From: Mycosarcoma maydis
Lineage: Eukaryota; Basidiomycota; Ustilaginomycetes; Ustilaginales
DNA: 64,000 nucleotides
Assembly: GCF_000328475.2 (NCBI RefSeq)
Contig: NC_026489.1
Coordinates: 62,001-126,000, forward strand
Direction of reading: 5' to 3'
Both the position numbers and the translations under genes were made by a program. Positions 51,901 through 60,803 of this stretch are shown piece by piece; within the stretch, counting starts at the first letter, position 1, and the number at the start of each line of letters is the position of its first letter. The notes under the pieces were generated by a model, which saw only the letters and a list, made by a program, of their open reading frames with translations, ran no database searches and was not told the DNA's origin.

Positions 51901-52484
51901 GAACGTCTTTTGGGCGAGCTGCTGACGCTGCGCTTGACAGGCGATCGGTGCGACTTTGCAGCAGTGGGAGAAGCAGCTCCTTGTGGACGCTGGGGAAACG
52001 ATTCCGTGGGGTTCCGTGCTGTTGACGGCGAGCCTGGCTTTGGAAATAAGCCTGGCGTGGTTGACGAGGCCGACCTAGATATGAATGCTGACCGAGATGT
52101 GGAGGCGCGGGCAGATGGAAGAGTAGACGAAGGGTTCTCGTTGGATGCTCGACCGGCGAACGATTTGGACTTGAAGCCAGTGAGTGGCGAAACGTCGTCG
52201 ACTGATATTGGTGCAAGAGCGGGACGATCTTTGGAAGTGGTATTGTTGGCTCGAGCGGTTTGGGGAGATGATGAGTGGTTGACGGCATTTCTGCGCGTAG
52301 GCTGAGGATCGGATGGACGAGCTTCACCGTCAGAGGACAGGCTCGATGATGAAGTGACGTCTGCGGCTGCGAGAGAGGAACGAGCGACCGATGGCGACGA
52401 CTGAGCGCTGTTAGCATGCATCCGACGGCGTTTGCCATATGTTGCTGTGACGTGCTTGCGCCGCAGTGAGGGTGTGCGATCCAT
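48996..52484 (-). CDS. WAPL-family cohesin-release factor
   Basis: A 1162-residue protein. Residues 1 to about 470 are disordered and Ser/Pro/Arg-rich; the very start has a basic TYGKRRR motif. From about residue 500 the conserved helical WAPL domain appears: KSITSLRSQGELRRFNDDLEYLFSGL, then LSIRRSSVIELVNLL. Armadillo-like helices follow, including MAIYIAKLLRTVSGAEPL, to near the C-terminus, with an acidic DDDDDV break. WAPL (yeast Wpl1/Rad61) works with Pds5 to open cohesin rings in the nucleus. The first ATG codon is used; the two preceding in-frame codons include GTG but no ATG. The gene is divergent from BIR1. Confidence 0.85.
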   Translation of the reverse strand: MDRTPSLRRKHVTATYGKRRRMHANSAQSSPSVARSSLAAADVTSSSSLSSDGEARPSDPQPTRRNAVNHSSSPQTARANNTTSKDRPALAPISVDDVSPLTGFKSKSFAGRASNENPSSTLPSARASTSRSAFISRSASSTTPGLFPKPGSPSTARNPTESFPQRPQGAASPTAAKSHRSPVKRSVSSSPKRRSVSPSKRPARSRTPSRPAQDLASLFDAIEPTLPQPRNPFVRSESQPTVHLHQSDAEVLLSTQPVFAPSPLPSPTLPVIDLVDDDDHITRGAFLSPSKRPRMADRMGLRAARSTKPKVDEIAEALTNSRRGSLRRTETAPSALLNASAPAPLPFQAAQRLKEDQEPSVGPSDAASSRLDATSQADTQSQDGTLSASGARRLAGIKQASASNAKRTYGLQRSFLADQAEDNLLTQSAAQPFSNVGSRNIEDEIEAELNSNSNGTAYRNGSASNVASTVRMPDSGTAAPRESYAELLKKWGEGADDIEWDESQDPTLNLKSITSLRSQGELRRFNDDLEYLFSGLDASQSLSIRRSSVIELVNLLCGKPDLCGLRQSDASEADDDDDVEDPLASAQSAEFLRKLKASDLIARLFDLFKGAEAGEGVDDVLDAAMAIYIAKLLRTVSGAEPLIREHRSQLYDTLRDLITRADRPHRQNRKDGFALLRMHEHKQLKIASRSDRNTLSELRDIARISGLFANGSKSWTLRNLVLAACCSLISLPRRLLTKAAISELLIDAESAEDTSNASLFATVLSLLVSEGAKAKQRLIDSAKGLELVTSSAVEVMPDLESVDVCIRFLDKGMDALYLELESAVPASSETLDALQHLVNYAIQTAPFGIFQRTNDAQAVVELGTSRCALQVLHGLFKSLLDLSQVDANWSESLASSRSLQESVIRAFSLSFHNALEIRKRAARSNGTRHSRDKQDSREQVHVDDTPIVEVALFDDVVHLSLALLTNLLIKQLDKARNTLESVHLDPTCWRRRACATECTCDTRLSALQLLARVFLGTRMAAANHNDSNAAYLSNSIATAIAQYAVGNTTRLKACRAALDAELATSKSKTGDTSVIREDGFGTLLEAVEEFAVVHEAALHADRMTAAGVIAEVTVDAGLEQADDDNVTADTGAIEAPDDSSNSVAIEAGQLIKDLAVSLRQMA

Positions 52485-53755
52485 GATCACAGCAGCAGGG
52501 CCGACTGAAAGATTCGGCTGTGCCTTTTCTTAGTTTTGCGTTGAGAGATTGATGTCGGAGACAGCGATGCCAAGAGGTGATGGGAAACAAGACAATCCTG
52601 GTAGGAATCACGAATGTCGGGTGCACCGAGGTGTGGCCTAGTTTGGAGCATAAGGCTCTTTCCAATCGTGAATCTTGTGAATCTTGTGAATCTTGTGAAT
52701 CTTGTGAATCTTGTGAATCTTGTGAATCTTGTGAATCTTGTGCGTCGCCACACCCTGCTCTGTCACTCGACAAACGTACTTGGCGCAGTCACAGGAGTGT
52801 CTGTTCGTAATGGCTAAGGCAGAGCGGGATGTCCAGAGGAGATTGAGGTGCGTTTCCACAGACTTCCTGCCAAAGTCGGACGACTCTCTTTGTCGCGGCA
52901 AGCTCGGGTCAAAGCGTCAGGGTCCTCTCTTTGATGCAGGCAAAGCTGAAGGTTCTCACCACAGCGTCGGTTCGAAAGTTTCATATTCACGATTTGGCAC
53001 AGAACTCACAGACTTTGCATAAGGAACGCCCACCTCACACTTTCTCTTACGGCACATCAGAAAGCGTCCACGGTCGTGCCGAAGCTGTGTGTGTGCTCTT
53101 TCCTCTTTCTAGATTGCCTCCGTCTTGGTAGACATCACGTGCGTGTCTGACGCGTTTTTGTGCTGAAATCGTGAATCCCAGCTTGACGCTACTCCATTCA
53201 CGATTCACGATTCTAAACAATAAAAATAATAAAACTGTGAAAAACAGTCGTGTGTCAAAACTTCGACGCAGCAGACCCTCTTTGCAATTCGAAAGCTTGC
53301 CAAGCTGCAGAACAGCCACGAGCAATCACGAATCTTGAATCACGGAACAAGTCACGAGTCGCGAGTGTTACTTTTGCGCCGACAGCCCCCAACGTGCATC
53401 ACGCATACGTACGTGCTTTGCCATCCATTTGTGATTCACGATTGATGATGATTCACGCTTGGCTTGCCGGCTCAGCTCAGAAAGTAACACTCGTCGTTCC
53501 TTTCCACGTTCCGCGATCAAGACGCGAACCTGGATTTTTCAGCTTTTAGCCACACTCATCCACCGACATTCTCGCCACTTGTATCTGGCTTCAGCATCGG
53601 CATCTCCCGAACACCAACTACCACTTTAGCCACGCCGATACGCGCTGTGGACGACTCGATAATCTCGCGGTGTTCGCTGAGATAGTGAGCCACCGAGCCT
53701 TCAGCCAGTCACTCTATTCACGTCAAACAGCTTGTTCGAACAAGTACGTACAGCA
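52485..53755. repeat. WAPL/BIR1 divergent region with a 9-bp tandem repeat
   Basis: GAATCTTGT (9 bp) is repeated about eight times at 52670-52742, with the dispersed GTGAATC word as its core. ATTCACGATTCACGATTC lies at 53196-53215, AATCACGAATCTTGAATCACGG near 53325, and GTGATTCACGATTG near 53430. No gene is seen. The short frames rich in SCE or NLV repeats are translations of the 9-mer array. Confidence 0.75.
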
Positions 53756-56170
53756 ATGTTCTCAACAGACGAACGTTTGGCGTCCTTCACAGTCGCCTCT
53801 TCATCCGCATCAACCTCAGCTGCCAAGAAGAGGCAGTCCGCCAAAGCCGCGCCTTCACCATTACAATGGCCACATCCCGTCACTGGCCGGAGCGCCAAAA
53901 CTTGCAACATCCCAACACCTGACACGCTCGCCAAGTATGGCTTCTATCATACTCCTACATCCGACGCGCCCGACACCGTCTCTCATTTCCTCTATGCTGA
54001 CCTTCAGATCGCCCATTGGCAACCCAACGACGATCCGCTTTCGCGACTTGAGCAAGCTCTGCCAGGCAACGCATGGTCTCGTATCTTTCGCAGTCAGCAA
54101 CTCGCTTGCTTTGACGACGACACCAACACGTGGACATGGCAGACAGCAGAGCTTCTACCCACAAGTAAAGACATGATCCAAGCACGGAAGGAGTCATTCG
54201 GCTCTCAATGGCCCTATGATGGCAAGAAGGGCTGGAAGCCCACCAGCAAGAAACTCGCCGAAGCTGGCTTCTACTTTACTCCTACCGATCTTGAGCCCGA
54301 CAATGCAAAGTGCGTCTACTGCGAAAAGTCCCTCGGCGGTTGGGAAAAGTCGGACGACCCTGTTCACGAGCACCGACGACGCGTCCCAGAATGCGCATTT
54401 TTCAACTGCGAGCTTCGCAAAGCTTTGGACGAGCCAGTTGCCGCTGCAGAGCCTACTGAAATCGACGACGAAGTAGAAGAGATTCCACCTGCAGTAGTAG
54501 CGTCCAAGAAGGGTGGCAAGCGTGCGGTTTCGGCAGCAACTCGTAAAGCATCCGCCAAGGCCTCCAAGGGCAAGAAATCTACCATCGCGGGTGCAATGGA
54601 GCTCGACCAAGACAATGCCGAGGCACCGATCAATGCAACGACGGGTGCAGCGACCGCTTCGCAAGTGTCAGCACACGAGGAGCCACTGAGCGAGACTGCT
54701 ATCGAGGAACCAGCACCGGTCAAGAAGGGAGGTCGCAAGACGCGCAGTGTCTCCACTAAAAAGCTCGCTGCGAACACACAATTCGAGGAAGAGGGAGCAG
54801 AAGCAGCAGCGGCAGCGGCAGCGATACAAGAAGATCAGGCAGCTGCAGATGCGCTTGAACAAGTGGTTGAAGCAGAACCCGTCGTTGAAGAACCGATCAA
54901 GACGCTGAGCAAGAAGAAGAGCGCGACTGGTCTAGGCAATGGAATCGCTACGCAAGCATCGTCCTCTCGCCCCACTCGAGCCGCTAGCAGNNNNNNNNNN
55001 NNNNNNNNNNNNNNNNNNNNNNNNNNNNNNNNNNNNNNNNNNNNNNNNNNNNNNNNNNNNNNNNNNNNNNNNNNNNNNNNNNNNNNNNNNCCTGCTCTCG
55101 GACGAGGGTCTCACCGCAAACTGAGGAGACCCGACGAGGAAGATCTTGAGAGACGCGAATTGGCGCTTTCCGATCCTGATCCGATCCCGGTGCTGACAAC
55201 GCCGAACGTGCCTGTGTTAGAATCGGTAACAGATCCTGTAGTGTCAGTCAAGCCCAAAGGGAGCCGATCCAAGTCGAAGAAGCTTGATCAGGAGGCGTTG
55301 GCTCCCACGCAAGTCTCTACTGAGCCTCAAGCCGAGTTGGACATTCCGATAGGACAAGATGCGATGCACCCAATCGAGGACGACACCATCATCGAGCACG
55401 AGGACGACGAGAAAGCACCAGAAGAAGAGTTGCCGGTGGAAGAGCCAAAGCGACGTGGTGGCCGTGCAGCCAAACCCGGTACAAGATGTGCAGCAGCAGC
55501 AGCAGCAGCAGCCAAAGCGTCTTCAGCTGGGACGAGGGCCAAAAAAGCGTCAGCAAAGGTGACAGCGGTACCATGCGCGGATCTGGATGCAGAAGAACGA
55601 CTTGATCCAACCGATGCGGGAGGGCCGATTGCGTTCCCATCGATGAGCTCTGAAGCCGACGCGGCGCCAGAGCATAAACGCTCTTCACGAACCGGAACAG
55701 CGCCTCGCAAGGACTCCCAAACCAATTTTGCATTCAGCGCGTCACCCTCTGCTGCCATTTCTACCTGCAAGCGTAGTTCGGTCAAGTCTGACTCAACTGC
55801 ATCCCAAGTCGAGGCTGAGATGGCTAATACGCACCGAGACGCCGTCGACACGGACTCTGATGCGCTCTCGGGCAAGCTACCCAAGACTGGATCACAAGCA
55901 ACCATCCGTGGCCAGTCTGGATGGTCATCTGCGACAGCGGCCATGTCATTGAGCACCGGCCGAACGCCACTTTGGCACTTGCCTCAACTAGCAACATTGA
56001 ATTTGGACGAGTCACAGAGGAGAATGACCCTGGGTGATTGGCTTCAGATGAAAGCGGATGCAGCTGCGCTTGAGATGCGTGCGGAAGGTGAAGCACAGTT
56101 GGAGGATCTGGAGAATCAATTGCGAATTGGAAGGATTGCGATCGAGAGGCGGTTGCGGGGGCGCGCTTGA
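53756..56170 (+). CDS. BIR1: BIR1/survivin-like chromosomal passenger protein (interrupted by an N gap)
   Basis: About 800 residues if the gap length is real. It is likely the inner-centromere/chromosomal passenger subunit that targets Aurora B (Bir1; Cut17 in fission yeast). The N-terminus ERLASFTV opens a first BIR-like region (LAKYGFYHTP) whose zinc ligands are missing: HFLY stands where CxxC is expected. A second BIR is intact, with LAEAGFYFTPTDLEPDNAKCVYCEKSLGGWEKSDDP and zinc ligands Cys186, Cys189, His206, Cys213. A long acidic/Lys/Ala low-complexity middle contains the gap and CAG-coded alanines. The C-terminus has a helix, MTLGDWLQMKADAAALE, typical of the Bir1 end that binds other passenger subunits. 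Frame continuity through the gap proves nothing. An upstream exon is possible. Confidence 0.85.
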   Translation: MFSTDERLASFTVASSSASTSAAKKRQSAKAAPSPLQWPHPVTGRSAKTCNIPTPDTLAKYGFYHTPTSDAPDTVSHFLYADLQIAHWQPNDDPLSRLEQALPGNAWSRIFRSQQLACFDDDTNTWTWQTAELLPTSKDMIQARKESFGSQWPYDGKKGWKPTSKKLAEAGFYFTPTDLEPDNAKCVYCEKSLGGWEKSDDPVHEHRRRVPECAFFNCELRKALDEPVAAAEPTEIDDEVEEIPPAVVASKKGGKRAVSAATRKASAKASKGKKSTIAGAMELDQDNAEAPINATTGAATASQVSAHEEPLSETAIEEPAPVKKGGRKTRSVSTKKLAANTQFEEEGAEAAAAAAAIQEDQAAADALEQVVEAEPVVEEPIKTLSKKKSATGLGNGIATQASSSRPTRAASXXXXXXXXXXXXXXXXXXXXXXXXXXXXXXXXXXPALGRGSHRKLRRPDEEDLERRELALSDPDPIPVLTTPNVPVLESVTDPVVSVKPKGSRSKSKKLDQEALAPTQVSTEPQAELDIPIGQDAMHPIEDDTIIEHEDDEKAPEEELPVEEPKRRGGRAAKPGTRCAAAAAAAAKASSAGTRAKKASAKVTAVPCADLDAEERLDPTDAGGPIAFPSMSSEADAAPEHKRSSRTGTAPRKDSQTNFAFSASPSAAISTCKRSSVKSDSTASQVEAEMANTHRDAVDTDSDALSGKLPKTGSQATIRGQSGWSSATAAMSLSTGRTPLWHLPQLATLNLDESQRRMTLGDWLQMKADAAALEMRAEGEAQLEDLENQLRIGRIAIERRLRGRA
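54991..55090. other. 100-N assembly gap in BIR1 coding region
   Basis: Placeholder gap in the low-complexity part of the gene; true length and frame are unknown. Confidence 0.95.
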
Positions 56171-56472
56171 CGGAGACGGTTGTGGTCTCAAATGAAGCAT
56201 TCGTGATTGAAATTTCATTGCTTCACGGTGAACAAGACTGTGAACCATGATGTGTACCTATTGAGGACAGAAGTTGCATGCTATCAACCGTGTTTTCTCG
56301 GTCTTTGTCGCAGCAACGGTCGCAGCAACGGAAGTTGAACAGATCGTGACGACGCAAGGCTTGGATTCCGGTTCTGCATTTAAGAATCACAGAATTGTAC
56401 AGTACAGGGCATATGGAGCATTTTGGGAGAAGTGTTCTGGTGAAGGAGGTGACGATTTTGTGAGCGTTTAAA
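56171..56472. other. convergent intergenic region
   Basis: Between the stops of BIR1 and the SDR gene. Nothing else is seen apart from one CATTCGTGATTG word near 56200. Confidence 0.5.
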
Positions 56473-57354
56473 TTAGCGGTTAGCAGCGACGGCGGTCATG
56501 AAGCCACCATCGACGGCTACGATTTGGCCGGTCATGAAGCCGTTTGCTGCGAGGAGGAGTACAAGCTGGGCGTACTCGTGTTCAGTGCCTACTCTGGCTG
56601 CCGGATTTTCATGGGCGGTGACGTCGTCTGCACTAGTTTTTCCCTTGTCGCTCTTGCCGCCGCTCGTCATTTCCGTGGAGAAGAGTCCGGGAGCTATGGC
56701 GTTGACTCTGACGCCGAGGTTGGTGCGGAAGCGTAGTTCGTGCGAGAGCATCTGCGTGAGGTGGTTGGCAGCCGCTTTGCTCGCATTGTAGGCGTAGTGC
56801 GATTGACTCAGCTTCACGATACCCGAGATCGAAGTGATGTTGATCACGCTGCTTGTCCAGCTGTGGTCGTGCGAAGCGCTGAGCAGTGGTAGGAACGTCA
56901 TGGTGGAAAAGAAGATGCTGCTAGTGTTGATCCGAAACAGGTTGTCCCATTGTTCGAACGTCTCGCAAGTCAAATGTGCCTCGGAGAGCTCCGCAGCGCT
57001 GAGATGCGCAACGGATTGGCGCGCAATCTTGGTCACTGGTCCTTCCACACCGGCATTGTTGACGAGGATGTGAAGCTTGCCATACGAACACTTGATCGTC
57101 GAGGCGATCGAAGCAAGCTCATTTTGCGACGATACATCACCTTGAACAGCGATAAGCTTTCCCGTTGAGCCGATCTGTGTCGAATAGTGCGATACTGCTT
57201 CGTCAAGCTTGGCTTTACGTCGTCCGCTGATGTAGACCGTAGCGCCGTTGGACGCGAGTGCGAGAGCGGCGAACAGACCGAGCCCTGTACCTCCTCCTGT
57301 GACGAGTGCCACTTTTCCAGTCAGATCGAAAAGCGTAGATGCGCACAGAGACAT
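56473..57354 (-). CDS. short-chain dehydrogenase/reductase
   Basis: A 293-residue classical SDR. The Rossmann glycine motif TGGGTGLG is at about 19-26, NNAG at 99-102, the catalytic serine lies in the INITSISG segment (about 171-178), and Tyr189-x3-Lys193 (YNASK) follows. The C-terminal FMTGQIVAVDGG is the usual SDR end. Such enzymes reduce or oxidise small alcohols/ketones with NAD(P)H. The region after the cofactor arm (SGRRKAKLDEA) has Arg residues, which favours NADP(H). Substrate is unknown; fungal relatives include RHL-/3-oxoacyl-ACP reductase-like proteins. The start is the first ATG, directly before the domain. Confidence 0.9.
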   Translation of the reverse strand: MSLCASTLFDLTGKVALVTGGGTGLGLFAALALASNGATVYISGRRKAKLDEAVSHYSTQIGSTGKLIAVQGDVSSQNELASIASTIKCSYGKLHILVNNAGVEGPVTKIARQSVAHLSAAELSEAHLTCETFEQWDNLFRINTSSIFFSTMTFLPLLSASHDHSWTSSVINITSISGIVKLSQSHYAYNASKAAANHLTQMLSHELRFRTNLGVRVNAIAPGLFSTEMTSGGKSDKGKTSADDVTAHENPAARVGTEHEYAQLVLLLAANGFMTGQIVAVDGGFMTAVAANR

Positions 57355-58318
57355 TCTGCAATTCTTGTACGCAAACCGGACGCGCGAGTACGGAGGATGG
57401 CAGCTCAAGCAATTCGGTTTTGCAAGCACGACCCTTTATATAGGCGGCACACATGGAGCAAACCAAGAGATCTCGGCAAACAGCAAGCGCGAGCTGTCCG
57501 TCGAGGTTCGCACGATTCTTGGATCAGCCATCTTGAATAGCNNNNNNNNNNNNNNNNNNNNNNNNNNNNNNNNNNNNNNNNNNNNNNNNNNNNNNNNNNN
57601 NNNNNNNNNNNNNNNNNNNNNNNNNNNNNNNNNNNNNNNNNACTTTCCTCGGTTACTCGCATCAGCCGGGAGCGACTCATGAGAGTGACCACGAAGAAGC
57701 GGGGGAGCGGAAGATCCCTTGGAGGGTGCGCTGATAAGGCGGGACGGCAGCGACAGCAGCCGGAGAGATTACCGAGGTGCACATTCACGATTCACGATTC
57801 ACGATTCACGATATGATTCACGATTTGTGATTCAATATTGCACAATTCGACATGGTTTGGCGCGTGGTCGCAGCACAGTTGTCAGTGCACACGCAAGCCG
57901 GAGAGCCAGCGTGCAGCAGAATCGACCGGCAATCTCTTTGCCAACAGATTTCGCCACACACCGCGCACCGTGCACAGGCTGAGATCTCAAATGGCTTGCG
58001 ATGGCACACAATTTCATCGGGCGGATTTGTGATCGGGCGGATTCATGATTGTTGCGGAGAGATCGGGCCTCGCCATGTCGTGCGAGTTACGGCCAAATTT
58101 GCCGTCTGTTCCGGTGCACGCTCGCCATATGGGGTGTTGAATAGCGCGTGGTCAAGTTAGATGCGATACATGAGGATTCGTGCTCGAGTGTCGTGTGTCA
58201 CAGTGTCACAGACAGCGGTGTATGCTAGAGTGTTGTGTGATGTGAGTTGTTGGTGGAAGAGCAACGTTTCGCTGTAGTTGTTCGCTTTGCTCCACGATAT
58301 CGTCCACTATTCGCAGAC
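57355..58318. other. divergent promoter region with gap and tandem ATTCACG
   Basis: Contains a 100-N gap (57542-57641) and, at 57782-57830, a run of ATTCACGATTCACG units. No gene is supported. Both neighbouring genes start from this region. Confidence 0.55.
57542..57641. other. 100-N assembly gap
   Basis: Placeholder gap upstream of the SDR gene, with different sequence on each side. Confidence 0.95.
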
Positions 58319-59503
58319 ATGTCTTCTTCTTTGAGCTCGTCCGCGGCGCTACCCACCGGTGATGCTCCTTCATCGCTGGTGGTCAACCCACCTTTCCGAC
58401 ATGCGCACGTGGGGTCATTCCTGCGTCCAGCTAGCATCCACGCTGCACGCGCCGATTTTGCAGCAGGCAAGATCGACGCTGCATCTCTGCGACAGCTGGA
58501 AGATCGCGAGATCGCCGCGCACGTCTCGCAGTTACTCTCGAACAACGTACAGGAGATCACCGACGGCGAGTTTCGTCGCGAGTACTTTCATCTGGATTTC
58601 CTCAAACACATCTCTGGAATCAGTATCAGCAAGAACACGCTCGAGCAGAAGGACGGCCGTGCACCGCCCACGCTCAGCGTTACGGGCAAGCTGAAGCACA
58701 CGCACAATATCGAGGTGGACAATTTCAAGTATCTCAAGAGTCTCGTCCCGCAAGACGCGGTCAAGCGGATCAAGATCACGATTCCTTCGCCGACCATGTG
58801 TCACTTCCGTGGTGGCAGGGCGGCGATCAGTACGCAAGCGTATCCGGATTTGGACGAGTTCTTCGCCGATCTAGCCGCGGTGTACAGGAGCGAGATCGAC
58901 GCGCTCTACGCTGCTGGTTGCAGGTACATCCAACTGGACGATACCAATTTGGCGTATCTGACGGACGCCACAATGCGCGCGCAGGCCGAAGCACGCGGCG
59001 AAGACCTCTCGACGCTTCCACACGACTATGCGCGTCTGATCAACGCGTCGCTCGCGACGAAACCCACCGACATGGTCGCCGCGATCCACCTGTGCAAGGG
59101 CAACTTCCGCAGCCAGTTCTTCGCGCAAGGCAGCGACCAAGGCTACAACCCTATCGCTTCAGTGCTATTCAACGAGCTCAACGTGAACGCCTTCTTCCTC
59201 GAATGGGAAGATGAGCGCTCCGGAAAAGACTTTTCCGCTCTCACCCACCTCCCCGAAAACAAACTCGTCGTCCTCGGTCTCGTCAGCTCGAAATTCGCCA
59301 CTCTGGAAGACAAACAGCTGCTCATACACAAACTCAACGACGCCGCCAAACACGCCAAAGGTGGCCTCAACCAGCTGGCTATCAGCCCGCAGTGCGGTTT
59401 CAGCTCCACCGTCCACGGAAACGAAATCACTCCACAGACCCAGTTTGACAAACTCGCTTTGTGCAGAGACGTCGCCGAGCACGTCTGGCAAGACACTGTC
59501 TAG
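58319..59503 (+). CDS. MetE-like (cobalamin-independent methionine synthase C-domain) protein
   Basis: A 394-residue protein with only the C-terminal-type barrel of cobalamin-independent methionine synthase, as in the YxjG/YxjH group. The start motif HAHVGSFLRP (about residue 28) and TDGEFRREYFHLDF are typical. The putative zinc site is His257 and Cys259 in IHLCKGNF, and Cys359 in ISPQCGFSS, with an acidic partner in FFLEWEDERSG. These proteins transfer methyl groups to thiols (homocysteine or related) in some bacteria; the fungal role is not established. It lacks the N-terminal folate-binding half of full MetE/Met6 (about 760 residues), so it is not the main methionine synthase. The start is the first ATG in frame. 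Confidence 0.88.
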   Translation: MSSSLSSSAALPTGDAPSSLVVNPPFRHAHVGSFLRPASIHAARADFAAGKIDAASLRQLEDREIAAHVSQLLSNNVQEITDGEFRREYFHLDFLKHISGISISKNTLEQKDGRAPPTLSVTGKLKHTHNIEVDNFKYLKSLVPQDAVKRIKITIPSPTMCHFRGGRAAISTQAYPDLDEFFADLAAVYRSEIDALYAAGCRYIQLDDTNLAYLTDATMRAQAEARGEDLSTLPHDYARLINASLATKPTDMVAAIHLCKGNFRSQFFAQGSDQGYNPIASVLFNELNVNAFFLEWEDERSGKDFSALTHLPENKLVVLGLVSSKFATLEDKQLLIHKLNDAAKHAKGGLNQLAISPQCGFSSTVHGNEITPQTQFDKLALCRDVAEHVWQDTV

Positions 59504-60803
59504 TTGCGCCTCTTTCCTCGTAACCCGAACACAACTTTCAAATGTCCGAGTGGGCAGCGTTCTTGCAACCAACCACGTGCCCTTGACTGTCAGCTCCGAA
59601 GCTCGCTTCCTTTGGACGTGAATTGGATCTGCGTATCGTTCTCGTTGTACTTGTGAGCGTGACAGAACGAGACTGGGCGGCTGGACACTGACAAAATACG
59701 ATACAAGATGAGCGAAGCACGATTCGTGCAAGATCGACAGATCGTGTTGCAACGAAGCCAAATCAAAGCGCGCCAGCATGCAGCATCTGTGAAGGCGAGC
59801 AACCGAACATGGAGCTTGTACGGGCATTGTCGGGCTCATCGTTTCGGCTGCGCTGTAGCTGTGCTGAAAGCCGACGTGGGTGGTGCCGAGGTTTTGGCTG
59901 CCTTTGTGGAATGCTTGGAGAATAAGAGCTTCAAGACCTCGGACGTTGTTCGTCGCACGGTTCTAGCGCGGCTTTGGCATTTCGTCGCACTGCGAGTATC
60001 GAATCCTCTGCTTGCAAATCACGAGCATCGTGTGTTGCTTGGATTCCCAGGTTGTACCGTTTGCGTTTGGGTTGACGAGCTGTGCGCGCCAGTCGGTTCG
60101 TGTCCTGGCACAGCACGTCAAGCACATTCACCGACGAGCACAAGCTGTTGCAGACGTCTTTCGCCACGGTCGACGCTGAATAGATCTGGTCGTTTCTCCA
60201 TAGCAGCCAGCATGGCAGTTGCAACTTTGTCCACATTCGCGTTTGACGTGCTTGCTTGTATCGGCAGCATGTGCGCAGCCACCGACGCGAGCGTGACGAG
60301 AGTACGAGCATAATCGAGCGATCCAACGCAGCACGCATTTTATCAAAGTCGTCTCACGCATCGATATCCATCAACGCTATCTGCCCGTCATTCACGTCTC
60401 GTGTTGCACTTTGGCTCTCAACCGTGTTCTCGAGTCATCAAACATGCGCGCAAACGCCATCGTTCGTCCACATTGCTCATCTCGCCTTGCGCAGTCTCCC
60501 ACTCTTGCGCGCCTCGAGACATGCCGACGCTTCGTCCTCAGCCACCATCACTCGCTCGCTACACTTGTCCCTCTCACCTGAACCGAATCATGAATTCCAA
60601 TCGTCAATGTGGATCACGAATCCACATACTGAGCGCTTTGCCATCTGCGCATCTTAATCACCAATACGTAATTGACCACCCTCGTGCACAAACGTCAACC
60701 GAGAGCTAGAAACATGCATTCGTGATTGAGCCACCGTGATCGGGAAACAACGTGCAAGCACTGAGTGAGAGACAAGCATAGCGATAAAAGAACAAACGCC
60801 GAG
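59504..60803. other. intergenic; possible unresolved spliced gene on the minus strand
   Basis: No gene is certain. On the minus strand, 60337-60121 reads as a protein-like frame (SLDYARTLVTLASVAAHM, then NVDKVATAMLAAMEKRPDLF), with a possible donor GTGAAT at 60131-60126. Downstream pieces in other frames also look protein-like: LVNPNANGTTWESKQHTML near 60079-60020 and EVLKLLFSKHSTKAAKT near 59940-59890. I could not find a splice chain that joins them cleanly. A plus-strand frame at 59708-60313 overlaps it and looks less protein-like. AATCATGAATTCC-type words lie at 60585-60600. Confidence 0.35.

Noticed and set aside
52577..52901. Proteins with SCE, NLV or HKI tandem repeats
   Set aside because: All are readings of the GAATCTTGT 9-bp DNA array in a promoter region.
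59708..60313. 201-codon plus-strand frame as a gene
   Set aside because: Composition is irregular (Cys/Arg/Ser-rich end), no domain is recognised, and the opposite strand reads more like protein.
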